From CALMEC01 sp963765105 (GTDB taxonomy: Bacteria > Actinomycetota > Thermoleophilia > Miltoncostaeales > Miltoncostaeaceae): 64,000 nt of DNA. The notes below the pieces were generated by a model. It saw only the letters and a program-made list of their open reading frames with translations. It ran no database searches and had not been told where the DNA came from. Below are positions 44,689-53,427 of the stretch, piece by piece. The position numbers and the translations under genes were made by a program. The DNA is taken from the NCBI GenBank assembly GCA_963765105.1, contig CAVXUW010000004.1, forward strand, positions 496,001 to 560,000, given 5' to 3'. Within the stretch, counting starts at the first letter, position 1, and each line of letters starts with the position of its first letter.

Positions 44689-45393
44689 TCACTCAGCGAG
44701 CAACCGGCCAGCGGCGCGAAGCACGTCGGCCGCAAGCTCCAGATCCGCGGGTGAGGTGACCTTGATGTTCATGCTCGCCGACGGCACAAGCCGCACCCGG
44801 CCACCCGCCTCCTCCACCATTGAGGAGCAGTCGGTGGCCGTGTCGAGCATGTCGTCATCGGCCGCAGCGAAGACGCGGCGAAGCACGTCGGCGTGGAAAG
44901 CCTGCGGCGTTTGTGCGTGCCACAGATGTGAGCGATCAACGGTTCCGTCGATGAGCAGATCGTCTGTGGCGCGCTTGATGGTGTCGGCCACCGGCGAGGC
45001 GGCAATCGCTCCGTCAACGCCGTCGAGGCGGTCGAGGATGGCCAGGCACATCGCAGCGGTCATGAGCGGCCGGGCCGCGTCGTGCACCAGAATCCGGGTG
45101 GCGTCATCGGGAACGACGTGCAGAGCCTTCTGCACCGACCGTTGCCGACTCGATCCGCCCTCGACCACGACGAGCCCGTCCCCCGCCACGCCGCCAAGCG
45201 CGCGGCGCATCAACTCCTGCATCCCCACAGGCGCCGCCACCACGATGCCGTCAATAGCCGGGCATTCGGCCAGGGCCAGCAGGCTCCAGGCCACCAACGG
45301 GTGCGGCCCCAGGGGCACCAGGGCTTTGGGCATTCCCGCCCCCATGCGCACGCCCGACCCGGCGGCGACCACGATCGCATACGTCACGCGCAC
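44689..45393 (-). CDS. ispD: 2-C-methyl-D-erythritol 4-phosphate cytidylyltransferase
   Basis: 234 residues. The nucleotide-binding start is IVVAAGSGVRMGAGMPKAL; further family motifs are GGSSRQRSVQKAL, ILVHDAARPLMT and TQTPQAFHADVLRR-like HAQTPQAFHAD, with TDCSSMVEEAGG near the end. It adds CMP to methylerythritol phosphate, the third step of the MEP pathway. It is separated from ispF by the PHP and secreted-protein genes, where most relatives have ispD-ispF adjacent. It starts at a GTG; a second GTG two codons on is equally usable. Divergent from DUF72 with only 16 bp between start codons. Confidence 0.92.
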   Translation of the reverse strand: MRVTYAIVVAAGSGVRMGAGMPKALVPLGPHPLVAWSLLALAECPAIDGIVVAAPVGMQELMRRALGGVAGDGLVVVEGGSSRQRSVQKALHVVPDDATRILVHDAARPLMTAAMCLAILDRLDGVDGAIAASPVADTIKRATDDLLIDGTVDRSHLWHAQTPQAFHADVLRRVFAAADDDMLDTATDCSSMVEEAGGRVRLVPSASMNIKVTSPADLELAADVLRAAGRLLAE

Positions 45394-45409
45394 AGGATAC
45401 GTTGACGGG

Positions 45410-46135
45410 GTGAGTCTTCACATCGGCACATCCGGATGGGCGTACAAGGAATGGAAGCCCGACTTCTACCCCGCCGACGTCCGGCCCGACGGGTTCCTGG
45501 AGCACTACGGCACGCAGCTCACCGCGTGCGAGATCAACGCCACCTTCTACCGGCTGCAATCGGAGACGGCAGTGGCCAAGTGGGCCGCGTCAGTACCGGA
45601 CGGGTTTCGCTTCGCGACGAAGGTTCACCGGCGTCTCACCCACTCACGCGAGATGGCTTGGGGCGATGCCGAGCGCGATTTCCTCGAACGGTTTCTCGAG
45701 TCGGTTGCGGCGCTCGGTGATCGCTTCGGGACGATTTTGTTGCAGTACCCGGCTACCCGTCAACGGGACGACGCGGCCCTCGACAGCGTGCTCGACGCGC
45801 TACCCGCCGGACTGGCATTCGCAGTGGAGTTTCGTCACGACACATGGGTGGACGACTCCGTGTACCGGCACGTCGCCGATCGTGGTGGCACCGTGTGCAT
45901 CTCCGAGACCGAAGGCCGTGTGCTGGATCACCTTCCCCCAGGCCCATTCGCGTATGTGCGCCTCCGCACCGACCGCTACTCGCCACAGGCACGTGAGGGT
46001 TGGCGTGAGCTGCTCAACCGCGAGGCCGCCGCCCGGCCGGTGTTCGCCTTTGCAAAACACGAGGGCATCCCTGCAGGAGATCCACTGGGAGGAATCGGGC
46101 TGGCGCAATGGTTGGTGGCCCAGCAGCTTGTGTAG
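45410..46135 (+). CDS. DUF72 family protein
   Basis: 241 residues from a GTG at 45410. LHIGTSGWAYKEWK at the start, FEINATFYRL-like CEINATFYRL, and FAVEFRHDTW and VYVRLRT-like AYVRLRTDRYS later are diagnostic of the DUF72 TIM-barrel family. The biochemical role is unsettled; roles in metal-cofactor or DNA-damage biology have been proposed for relatives. It diverges from ispD over 16 bp, so the two promoters must overlap the other gene or lie inside the 5' ends. Confidence 0.9.
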   Translation: MSLHIGTSGWAYKEWKPDFYPADVRPDGFLEHYGTQLTACEINATFYRLQSETAVAKWAASVPDGFRFATKVHRRLTHSREMAWGDAERDFLERFLESVAALGDRFGTILLQYPATRQRDDAALDSVLDALPAGLAFAVEFRHDTWVDDSVYRHVADRGGTVCISETEGRVLDHLPPGPFAYVRLRTDRYSPQAREGWRELLNREAAARPVFAFAKHEGIPAGDPLGGIGLAQWLVAQQLV

Positions 46136-46189
46136 CGCGATGGGTTGTCGTGACGCGTTTCACCCGCGCCCGGCTCTAATTTTCTGCCC

Positions 46190-47029
46190 ATGGCTTTTGC
46201 CGCGCTGTGCCGACGTTTTACCACCTCGAACCGTTTTCAGAACGCGATCGTCGTCGCGATCATCCTCAACGCAATCCTCCTCGGCCTGGAGACCTTCCCA
46301 CGGATTGAACGGGACAACACCGACCTTTTCCGCACCATGGATCGAGTGCTGTTGGGCATCTTCGTCGTGGAGATCCTCCTCCGATTGGTGGCAGAAGCGC
46401 CTCAGGTGGGACGGTTCTTCCGTAGTGGGTGGAACGTCTTTGACGTCATTGTGGTGGGGGCCGCGTTCATCCCGGGCCTCGGCGCCAACTCCACTCTGCT
46501 GCGACTGGTACGCCTTGCCCGCGTAGCCCGCCTCGTGTCGGTTCTCCCGGAGCTTCGCGTCATCTCCGTGGGTTTTATCCGCAGCATGCGCGGCATCGGT
46601 GGCCTCGCCCTGCTCACGATGCTCATCGTCTACGTCTATGCCGTTTTGGGCTGGTCCCTCTTCCGGGATGAGGACCCGCAGAACTGGGGCAATGCCGGCA
46701 CCGGCATGTTCACCCTCTTCAAGGTGCTGACGCTCGAGGGATGGATCGAGATCTACGAGAAAGCATCGGACATCAACAGATGGGCGTGGCTCTACTTCCT
46801 CAGCTTCATCCTCATCGCCACGTTTGTTGTGTTGAACATGGTGATCGGCGTCGTGCTCAGCAGCCTGGAGGATGCGCGCAAGATCTCTGCGTCACGGGCA
46901 ATCACCGGCGACCACACGGTCCCGGCCCACCACGTTCACCGACGTATGGAAGAGATCCGCGCGGCGCTCGACGAGCTCGAACGTGAGCTCCCGGATGCCC
47001 GGGCCGTCGACGCCAACACGGATCGGTAG
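46190..47029 (+). CDS. single-domain voltage-gated cation channel (BacNav-like)
   Basis: 279 residues with six helices. S4 (residues 101-115) carries four arginines at every third position (Arg105, 108, 111, 114), the voltage sensor. The pore loop holds the filter TLEGW at residues 181-185, where NaChBac-type sodium channels have TLESW. S6 (LYFLSFILIATFVVLNMVIG) contains the conserved Asn. The C-terminal 60 residues form a predicted helix ending in a coiled coil (MEEIRAALDELERELP), as in tetrameric bacterial channels. It likely conducts sodium, but the Gly in the filter may change selectivity. Confidence 0.9.
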   Translation: MAFAALCRRFTTSNRFQNAIVVAIILNAILLGLETFPRIERDNTDLFRTMDRVLLGIFVVEILLRLVAEAPQVGRFFRSGWNVFDVIVVGAAFIPGLGANSTLLRLVRLARVARLVSVLPELRVISVGFIRSMRGIGGLALLTMLIVYVYAVLGWSLFRDEDPQNWGNAGTGMFTLFKVLTLEGWIEIYEKASDINRWAWLYFLSFILIATFVVLNMVIGVVLSSLEDARKISASRAITGDHTVPAHHVHRRMEEIRAALDELERELPDARAVDANTDR

Positions 47030-47077
47030 CTCAGTGCGGCATTTGATCGCCCAAGAGATGTAACGTCTTCATTGATC

Positions 47078-48172
47078 ATGGCCGACCGGATCATTATTTG
47101 CGGGGCGGGGATCATTGGCGCAGCGATTGCCGAGGCGCTCACGCGGCGGGGCGCGACGCCCATGATTGTGGAGCGCATCGAGCCCGCGGCGGCCGCCTCA
47201 GGCCGAGCCGGAGGCTTTCTGGCGCGTGACTGGAACGACAGCGGCCCGGTGGAGGCTCTCGCCCGTGCCAGCTTCGCGATGTACACGGAACTCGCGGAGC
47301 GCCTTGGCGCAGAGTCCATCGGCTACCGGCCGGTCGAGACCCTGATGGTTGCCGCCGCCGACGAACCAGCGATGGGGCGATTCGCACAGATGCCCAGCCC
47401 GGAATGGCTCGACGGGAACGTAGCCGCCCACTCTCTCATCGGGACCACAGAGACCACCGCACAGGTTGATCCGGATCGCCTGACACGTGCACTCGTCGAT
47501 GCCGCGGTCTCCGCGGGCGCAACATTGCGGATCGGCACGGTCACGGGCCTCACTCACGCAGACACCGATGGTGCCGTCAACGGGGTGTGCATCGACGATG
47601 CGGTCTTCCCCGCCGACGTGGTCGTCGTCGCCATGGGCCCATGGACGCCCCGAGCCGTTCCCACCCTCTCTCTCCCTGCGATCGACGCCCTCAAGGGAGC
47701 GAGCATCTCCCTGCGCGCCGACGCACCGGCACAGGCGGTGTTCTCCGACTACGTCCGCGCCGACGGGGAGCGCTTCAGCCCCGAGTTTTATCCTCGTCCC
47801 GGCGGCGAGGTCTACGTCAACGGACTCCCCAGCACGGCTCCCCTCCCCGACGATCCGCGCGACATCGTCCCGGACCCTGGCCACTGCGAAGAGCTGCACC
47901 GCATTGCCGGCGTACATTCCACCGCCCTGGGCAGCGCGCCTGTCGTCGGCCAGCGGGCCTGCTTCCGGCCGGTGACGGTGGACAACGTGCCGATCATCGG
48001 ACCGGTCGTCGGCGCCCCGGGCGTGTACGTGGCCACCGGCCACGGCGCCTGGGGCATCCTCAACGCTCCCGCTACCGGACGAATGGTGGCCGAGATGATC
48101 CTCGACGGAGCGTCCACCTCTCTCGACGCCCGACCGTTCGACCCGGCACGCCTGCCCATCGCTCCTCGGTGA
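47078..48172 (+). CDS. FAD-dependent oxidoreductase (DAO / glycine oxidase family)
   Basis: 364 residues. The N-terminal dinucleotide-binding motif is IIICGAGIIGAAIAEAL followed by Glu in MIVERIEPA. A second FAD segment is VVVAMGPWTPRAVP, and the C-terminal VYVATGHGAWGILNAPATG matches the FAD-binding end of the D-amino-acid oxidase fold. It presumably oxidises an amine or amino acid, producing an imine and hydrogen peroxide or passing electrons on. ATG 47078 is chosen over a TTG two codons before. Plus strand, 48 bp after the channel gene. Confidence 0.87.
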   Translation: MADRIIICGAGIIGAAIAEALTRRGATPMIVERIEPAAAASGRAGGFLARDWNDSGPVEALARASFAMYTELAERLGAESIGYRPVETLMVAAADEPAMGRFAQMPSPEWLDGNVAAHSLIGTTETTAQVDPDRLTRALVDAAVSAGATLRIGTVTGLTHADTDGAVNGVCIDDAVFPADVVVVAMGPWTPRAVPTLSLPAIDALKGASISLRADAPAQAVFSDYVRADGERFSPEFYPRPGGEVYVNGLPSTAPLPDDPRDIVPDPGHCEELHRIAGVHSTALGSAPVVGQRACFRPVTVDNVPIIGPVVGAPGVYVATGHGAWGILNAPATGRMVAEMILDGASTSLDARPFDPARLPIAPR

Positions 48173-48182
48173 GGGAGTTTGC

Positions 48183-48551
48183 CTACGTGTAGGTGAGCAG
48201 CTCCACGCGGTTGCCGAACGGATCGGCGACGAAGCATCGATCCACATTGGGAAGGGATGCGTCCCACTCGACGGGATGCCCGGCCTCGGTGAGTTGGCGG
48301 ATCAACATGTCGAGCGCGGTGCGGTCGGCCGCACGAAATGCCGGGTGAGCTTTGGTGGCGGGGCGAAAGTCGGGATCGATACCAATGTGAACCTCTTGGC
48401 CCCCGACGCTGAACCACACCCCACCGCGATCCGCGAGCTCGTCGGGCTTCCTGATCGCGTCGAGCCCGAGGAGATCGCCGTAGAACCGTTTTGCGTCATC
48501 CTCGCTGCCCGGTGGTGCGGCGATCTGAATGTGATCGAGATCGACGATCAC
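48183..48551 (-). CDS. VOC (glyoxalase/dioxygenase) family protein
   Basis: 122 residues with one beta-alpha-beta-beta-beta repeat pair: LDHIQIAAPPGSEDDAKRFYGD, GGVWFSVGGQEVHIGI and CFVADPFGNRVELL. The expected metal residues (His in DHIQ, the middle His in HIGI, Glu in VELL) are present. Such proteins are lyases, dioxygenases or antibiotic-resistance proteins; no substrate is apparent. The start GTG overlaps the stop of the PIN-TRAM gene by four bases. Confidence 0.86.
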   Translation of the reverse strand: MIVDLDHIQIAAPPGSEDDAKRFYGDLLGLDAIRKPDELADRGGVWFSVGGQEVHIGIDPDFRPATKAHPAFRAADRTALDMLIRQLTEAGHPVEWDASLPNVDRCFVADPFGNRVELLTYT

Positions 48552-49612
48552 GTGCCGCTGGGCGTCACCGGCGTCTCCGCCCCTTGCGCTTTCGTGAAGA
48601 TCATCTTCCCCGACGACGACTGGAGCACGCTCGTGACCTCGACGTCGACTTGCCGCCCCACCAGACCACGGCCGCCCTCTACGACGATCATCGTGCCGTC
48701 CGCGAGGTACCCGATGCCCTGCTCGTACTCGCGTCCCTCACGGATGACTTTGACGCTGAGGGTTTCACCGGGAAGCACCGCCGGTTTCAATGCGTTGGCG
48801 AGGTCGTTGAGGTTGAGAACCTCCACCCCCTGAATCTGGGCGACCTTGTTGAGGTTGAAGTCGGTGGTGATGATGGCGGCGCCCAAATCGTTGGCGAGGC
48901 GGACCAGCTTGCCGTCGACACCCTCGATGTCCGGGTAGTCCTCATCACGAACACTGAAACCGCCGTTGGCGCTGGTCTTGAGCTCCTCGACGAGGTCGAG
49001 GCCGCGTCGGCCGCGGGCGCGTTTGAGTGGGTCGTTGGAGTCGGCGACGCGCTGGAGCTCCTCCAATACGAAGGTGGGCACCAGCAGCTGCCCGGAGAGA
49101 AACCGGGTGCGCACGACGTCGTTCAAGCGGCCGTCGATGATGGCGCTGGTGTCGATGATGCGCGGGGGAACCGGTGGCAGCTGCTGCCGAGGCCGGATAC
49201 CCATGACGCGCAAAATGTCGACGTGTTTACGTGCGCCGATGCGGCTGAACACATACGCCACGACGAGCGCGACGACCACGGCAAGGTAGATACCCACCTT
49301 CGGTAGCTGCGAGACGAGCAGCCCGGCGAGCACGGCCACGACGAGGCCGACGACGAGGCTAAGCGCCCCGACAATGAGTTCGGCAGCCGGTCGGCGGTCG
49401 GCGGCCCGGTCAAGGGCCTTCATACGCTCCGACAGCCACTTGCCGATGATCCCGCCCACGAGGTAGCCGATACCGGCGCCGATGACGATGACACCGATCC
49501 AGGAGCTGTACTTGGCCCATCCGGTCCAGGAACTGGGCAGGAACTCGGCGCCGCCCTGCCAGGAGGCAAGGCCGAGCAATGCGGCGAGCACGATGCGACT
49601 TACGAGGACCAC
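48548..49612 (-). CDS. membrane-anchored PIN and TRAM domain protein (YacL-like)
   Basis: 354 residues. Four membrane helices fill about 1-125; a PIN nuclease domain spans about 150-270 (RIIDTSAIIDGR, PTFVLEELQRVAD, RGRRGLDLVEEL, AIITTDFNLNKVA) with the four acidic residues of the metal site. A C-terminal TRAM domain follows (VSVKVIREGREYEQGIGYLADGT-like). Family members are often encoded between carD and ispD, as here. The role is unknown, probably RNA binding or cleavage at the membrane. Start GTG at 49612. Confidence 0.88.
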   Translation of the reverse strand: MVLVSRIVLAALLGLASWQGGAEFLPSSWTGWAKYSSWIGVIVIGAGIGYLVGGIIGKWLSERMKALDRAADRRPAAELIVGALSLVVGLVVAVLAGLLVSQLPKVGIYLAVVVALVVAYVFSRIGARKHVDILRVMGIRPRQQLPPVPPRIIDTSAIIDGRLNDVVRTRFLSGQLLVPTFVLEELQRVADSNDPLKRARGRRGLDLVEELKTSANGGFSVRDEDYPDIEGVDGKLVRLANDLGAAIITTDFNLNKVAQIQGVEVLNLNDLANALKPAVLPGETLSVKVIREGREYEQGIGYLADGTMIVVEGGRGLVGRQVDVEVTSVLQSSSGKMIFTKAQGAETPVTPSGT

Positions 49613-49754
49613 GTCACCGATCCATTCGGGAGATCAGTTTTTGTCATTGATGACCGCACCCACGGTAGCGAAAAGGGGAGCAGTACCGAGGCGGTACCGC
49701 ATCCCTTAAGTTACTCCCGCACCCCGAAATTCCCGCAAGCGTTCGTCGATCGTG

Positions 49755-50291
49755 TTAGTCGACGAGGACTTCGCCGCGGTCGGGGCGGCTAACGCGGTCC
49801 TGGGCGATCTCATCGAGGAGACCGTCGAGGAACTCGGTGGCCTCGTCCTCCGCCATGTCCCGCGCGTACATCAGCTCGCTCGCGAGGATTTTCTTGGCGC
49901 GACCGAACATCTGCTTCTCGCCCGTCGAGAGGCCCTTGTCGAGCTCACGGATGGAGAGATTGCGGACGACCTCGGCCAGCTCGAAGATGTCGCCCGTCTT
50001 GATCTTGTCGCGGTTGTGCTTGAAGCGACGGTTCCAGTTCTTCGGCATCTGCGAGCCGTCATCGTTGAGAACCGCCAGCACTTCGGCGACGGTCTCTTCG
50101 GCGATAACGCGGCGCAGACCGGCACGGTCGGCGCTGTCGGTCGGAACTTCGACCGTCATCTCGTTGTACAGGATCTGGATTGTCAGGTACTCGCGCTGCT
50201 GGCCGAGCACTTCCTTCTTGTCTTTCTTGACAATCTTTCCGGCCCCATGATGCGGATAGACAACCTTGTCTCCGACTTTGAACGCGGGCAA
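49755..50291 (-). CDS. carD: CarD/CdnL-family RNA polymerase-binding regulator
   Basis: 178 residues. The N-terminal Tudor-like RNAP-interaction domain begins FKVGDKVVYPHHGAGKIV, and the C-terminal helical DNA-contact domain has SADRAGLRRVIAEE, WNRRFKHNRDKIKTGDIFE and LSTGEKQMFGRAKKILASE. It stabilises open complexes at rRNA and other promoters. The start is a TTG (50291) with AAGGGGG upstream, giving MPAFKVG. Intergenic space upstream is 257 bp. Confidence 0.93.
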   Translation of the reverse strand: MPAFKVGDKVVYPHHGAGKIVKKDKKEVLGQQREYLTIQILYNEMTVEVPTDSADRAGLRRVIAEETVAEVLAVLNDDGSQMPKNWNRRFKHNRDKIKTGDIFELAEVVRNLSIRELDKGLSTGEKQMFGRAKKILASELMYARDMAEDEATEFLDGLLDEIAQDRVSRPDRGEVLVD

Positions 50292-50548
50292 ACCGTTCCC
50301 CCTTGGACGATCACTAAGGCCAACTCATGAACGCGGCGCCGTTTGGCACCGCGCGAACGCCTGTGAACCGGGACCGCTTTCCGCAGAAAGGTCACGGCGT
50401 ATTGCGCTCACCAGTAGTGATGATGCCACATTTTTGCCGGATTTTCGAGCCGAAACCGCCGCTCTTCGCCAGTTTCGGCCGCAATCAGGCGAAAACCATA
50501 CGTCCGGTTCCGCAGGAAGGCCCCGAGAACCGGACGTCGGTCAGTCGT

Positions 50549-53068
50549 CTATTCGCTCTCCGGAGCCGGTTCCTCGGCCGCAGCTGTCGCTGCGGCAGCG
50601 GCAACCTTCTCGGGCTCCGGCTCGCGGAACTCGATGCGCATCTCGTCGCCGTCGCGGTCGACGAGCACCGTGGTGCCCTCCGCGAGGGTGCCACCGAGCA
50701 CCTGGTCGGCTAACGGATCCTCGATGAGACGTTGAATCGCCCGGCGAAGTGGGCGTGCGCCCATTGTGGGGTCGTAGCCCTGCTCGACCAGAAGGTCCTT
50801 GGCGCCGTCGGTGAGCTGCATTGACCAGCCGCGTTCGGCCAGGTTCTTCTGCAGGCGCACCATGAGCAGATCGACGATCTCGGTGATCTGTTCTTTGGTG
50901 AGCTTGTGGAAGACGATGACTTCGTCGATACGGTTGAGCAGCTCCGGGCGGAAGACTCGGCGAAGCTCACCCATGATCTTCGACTTCATGTCGTCGTAGC
51001 TGAGGCCCTCCTCGTCCGAGACCGAGAATCCCAGCGGCGTGTTCCGCGAGATCGTGGCGGCCCCGATGTTGGAGGTCATGATCACGATGGCGTTGCGGAA
51101 GTCGACCGAGCGACCCTGCGAGTCGGTGAGGTGTCCGTCCTCGAGGATCTGCAGGAGGATGTTGAACACCTCCGGGTGGGCCTTCTCGACCTCGTCGAGC
51201 AGCACGACCGAGTACGGACGGCGGCGCACCATCTCGGTGAGTTGACCACCCTCGTCGTACCCGACGTAGCCGGGAGGCGAACCGACGAGGCGTGACACGG
51301 AGTGCTTCTCCATGTACTCCGACATGTCGATCTGGATGAGGGCCTGGTCGTCACCGAACAGGAACTGGGCGAGGGTACGTGCCAGCTCGGTCTTGCCGAC
51401 ACCGGAGGGGCCGAGGAAGATGAACGAGCCCGACGGACGCTTGGGGTCCTTGATTCCCGCGCGTGCGCGCCGGATTGCCCGTGAGACGGCCTTGATGGCC
51501 GGCTCCTGGCCGATGACGCGCTTGTGGAGCTCCTCTTCCATCCGCAGGAGCTTCTGCGTCTCGGCCTCGGTGAGCTTGACCACCGGAATGCCGGTCCACA
51601 TGGAGACGATCTCGGCGATCTCTTCCTCGCCGATGGAGGGCCGTGGGCCGTCCTCGTCGCTGCGCCATGCCTCTTCCTGCTCACGCTTCTTGTTGGTGAG
51701 GCGCCGTTCCTTGTCGCGGAGATTGGCAGCCTTCTCGAACTCCTGGTTCTCGATGGCGGCTTCCTTCTCACGCCGCGTCGTGTCGATCTCGTCTTCGAGC
51801 TCGCGGTACGACGGCGGAGCGGACATCGTCTTGATGCGCATCCGTGACGCAGCTTCATCGATGAGGTCGATGGCCTTGTCGGGAAGGAAACGGTCGGCGA
51901 TGTAGCGGTCGGCCAGGGTGGCGGCCGCGGTCAGCGACTCGTCGGTGATCTCAACGTGGTGGTGGGCCTCGTAACGGTCGCGCAAGCCGCGCAGAATTTG
52001 CTCGGTCTCCTCGATCGACGGCTCGTCCACCACGATCTTCTGGAAACGCCGCTCAAGAGCCGAGTCGCGCTCCAGGTATTTGCGGAACTCGTCGAGCGTG
52101 GTGGCGCCCACGGTTTGCAGTTCGCCGCGAGCCAGTGCCGGCTTGAGGATGGAGGCCGCGTCGATCGCGCCTTCGGCAGCACCCGCGCCGACGAGGTTGT
52201 GCAGCTCGTCGATGAACAGGATGATGTCGCCGCGCTGGCCGATCTCCTTCATGACCTTTTTGAGCCGCTCTTCGAACTCACCGCGGTACTTGGAACCGGC
52301 GACGAGGGCCGCGAGGTCGAGTGTGTAGATCTGCTTGCCGCGGAGAAGCTCCGGCACTGAGCCGGAGGAGATGCGCTGGGCGAGACCTTCGACGACGGCG
52401 GTTTTGCCAACGCCCGGCTCGCCAATGAGCACCGGGTTGTTCTTGGTGCGCCGCGAGAGGATCTGCATGACCCGCTCGATCTCGTTTTGACGGCCCACGA
52501 CCGGGTCGAGTTTGCCATCGGCGGCGAGCTTGGTGAGGTTGCGACCGAACTGGTCGAGCAGCTTGCTCGACTTCTTTTCGCCAGACGAGCCTCCCCCACC
52601 CTGCGTGGCGCCTTGACGGCCGCCGCGGCCACCCGGGCCGGACAGCATGCGGATGATCTCGTTGCGGATCTTTTCGGAGTCGGCGTCGAAGTCGGCGAGG
52701 ATGCGGGCGGCGACGCCCTCGTTCTCGCGCACCAGGCCGAGCAGGATGTGCTCGGTGCCGATGTAGTTGTGGCCGAGTGACAGCGCCTCACGCAGCGCCA
52801 GCTCGAGGACCTTCTTTGCGCGGGGCGTAAAGGGAATCTGCCCGGAGGTGACTTCCTCACCGGCTCCGACGATGCGGATGACCTGCGAGCGCACCTCTTC
52901 GACGGTGATATCGAGCCCTTCGAGCACGCGGGCGGCAAGGCCCTCTTCCTCGCGCAGCAGACCGAGGAGGATGTGCTCCGTGCCGATGTAGTTGTGCTTG
53001 AGGGTACGTGCCTCTTCTTGGGCCAGGACGACCACTTGGCGGGCGCGTTCAGTAAAGCGTTCGAACAT
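50549..53068 (-). CDS. clpC: ATP-dependent Clp protease ATP-binding subunit ClpC
   Basis: 839 residues, the typical length. Two N-terminal Clp repeats (FTERARQVVVLAQEEARTL, NYIGTEHILLGLLREEEG twice) are followed by AAA-1 (Walker A GEPGVGKTAV), a UVR/middle domain (IENQEFEKAANLRDKE) and AAA-2 (Walker A GPSGVGKTEL, RRPYSVVLLDEVEKAHP). It unfolds proteins for ClpP and is induced by stress in actinobacteria. The Shine-Dalgarno AAGGAGGG lies just before the ATG. A palindrome and a 17-bp-spaced promoter lie about 60-90 bp upstream. Confidence 0.95.
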   Translation of the reverse strand: MFERFTERARQVVVLAQEEARTLKHNYIGTEHILLGLLREEEGLAARVLEGLDITVEEVRSQVIRIVGAGEEVTSGQIPFTPRAKKVLELALREALSLGHNYIGTEHILLGLVRENEGVAARILADFDADSEKIRNEIIRMLSGPGGRGGRQGATQGGGGSSGEKKSSKLLDQFGRNLTKLAADGKLDPVVGRQNEIERVMQILSRRTKNNPVLIGEPGVGKTAVVEGLAQRISSGSVPELLRGKQIYTLDLAALVAGSKYRGEFEERLKKVMKEIGQRGDIILFIDELHNLVGAGAAEGAIDAASILKPALARGELQTVGATTLDEFRKYLERDSALERRFQKIVVDEPSIEETEQILRGLRDRYEAHHHVEITDESLTAAATLADRYIADRFLPDKAIDLIDEAASRMRIKTMSAPPSYRELEDEIDTTRREKEAAIENQEFEKAANLRDKERRLTNKKREQEEAWRSDEDGPRPSIGEEEIAEIVSMWTGIPVVKLTEAETQKLLRMEEELHKRVIGQEPAIKAVSRAIRRARAGIKDPKRPSGSFIFLGPSGVGKTELARTLAQFLFGDDQALIQIDMSEYMEKHSVSRLVGSPPGYVGYDEGGQLTEMVRRRPYSVVLLDEVEKAHPEVFNILLQILEDGHLTDSQGRSVDFRNAIVIMTSNIGAATISRNTPLGFSVSDEEGLSYDDMKSKIMGELRRVFRPELLNRIDEVIVFHKLTKEQITEIVDLLMVRLQKNLAERGWSMQLTDGAKDLLVEQGYDPTMGARPLRRAIQRLIEDPLADQVLGGTLAEGTTVLVDRDGDEMRIEFREPEPEKVAAAAATAAAEEPAPESE

Positions 53069-53126
53069 GGGGCTGAGCCCTCCTTACGAGCGGGCGCGAG
53101 ACGCGTCCATCACCGGCATTCACCCA

Positions 53127-53160
53127 ACGCGAGAATCGCGTCGGTGTAAGGGTTTGTCAC
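53127..53160 (-). promoter_or_regulatory. candidate clpC promoter with overlapping palindromic operator
   Basis: On the minus strand GTGACA (53160-53155), 17 bases, then GATTCT (53137-53132) gives a sigma-70-like arrangement. The perfect palindrome ACGCGA-GAA-TCGCGT (53127-53141) covers the -10 element. It resembles the CGC...GCG core of ClgR boxes but with different spacing, so the regulator is uncertain. Confidence 0.42.
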
Positions 53161-53351
53161 GTTTTTAGTACGAACGAGAGGGTAGCACGGGTATCGCCTG
53201 CGGTGCCGAGCAGCGTGTCGGTCGAAAGCGTCGGCGCCGCGCACTGAGGGGCCCCCTCGCAGCAGGTTTCCACCTTTCGGTGGCACCGGTCGCACCAGAG
53301 GCCGTTGTGACGCCAGATCAGCGCTGCATCGCATGCCGGACATACTCCCAT
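53157..53351 (-). CDS. small zinc-ribbon protein (64 residues)
   Basis: The product has CPACDAALIWRHNGLWCDRC, two CxxC pairs 13 residues apart, plus CCEGAPQC, so one or two zinc sites are likely. ATG at 53351 is used; an alternative lies upstream in the same frame but without the family-like start. Its end reaches the clpC promoter region. The function is unknown. It sits between rpsR and clpC on the same strand, so it may be transcribed with rpsR. Confidence 0.65.
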   Translation of the reverse strand: MGVCPACDAALIWRHNGLWCDRCHRKVETCCEGAPQCAAPTLSTDTLLGTAGDTRATLSFVLKT

Positions 53352-53427
53352 TGGGTCGAGTATTCCATCGGCATCGGATGCCGCCGACCTGAGCCTTCGT
53401 TGCCCGGCGACACCGGGCAACGACGAA

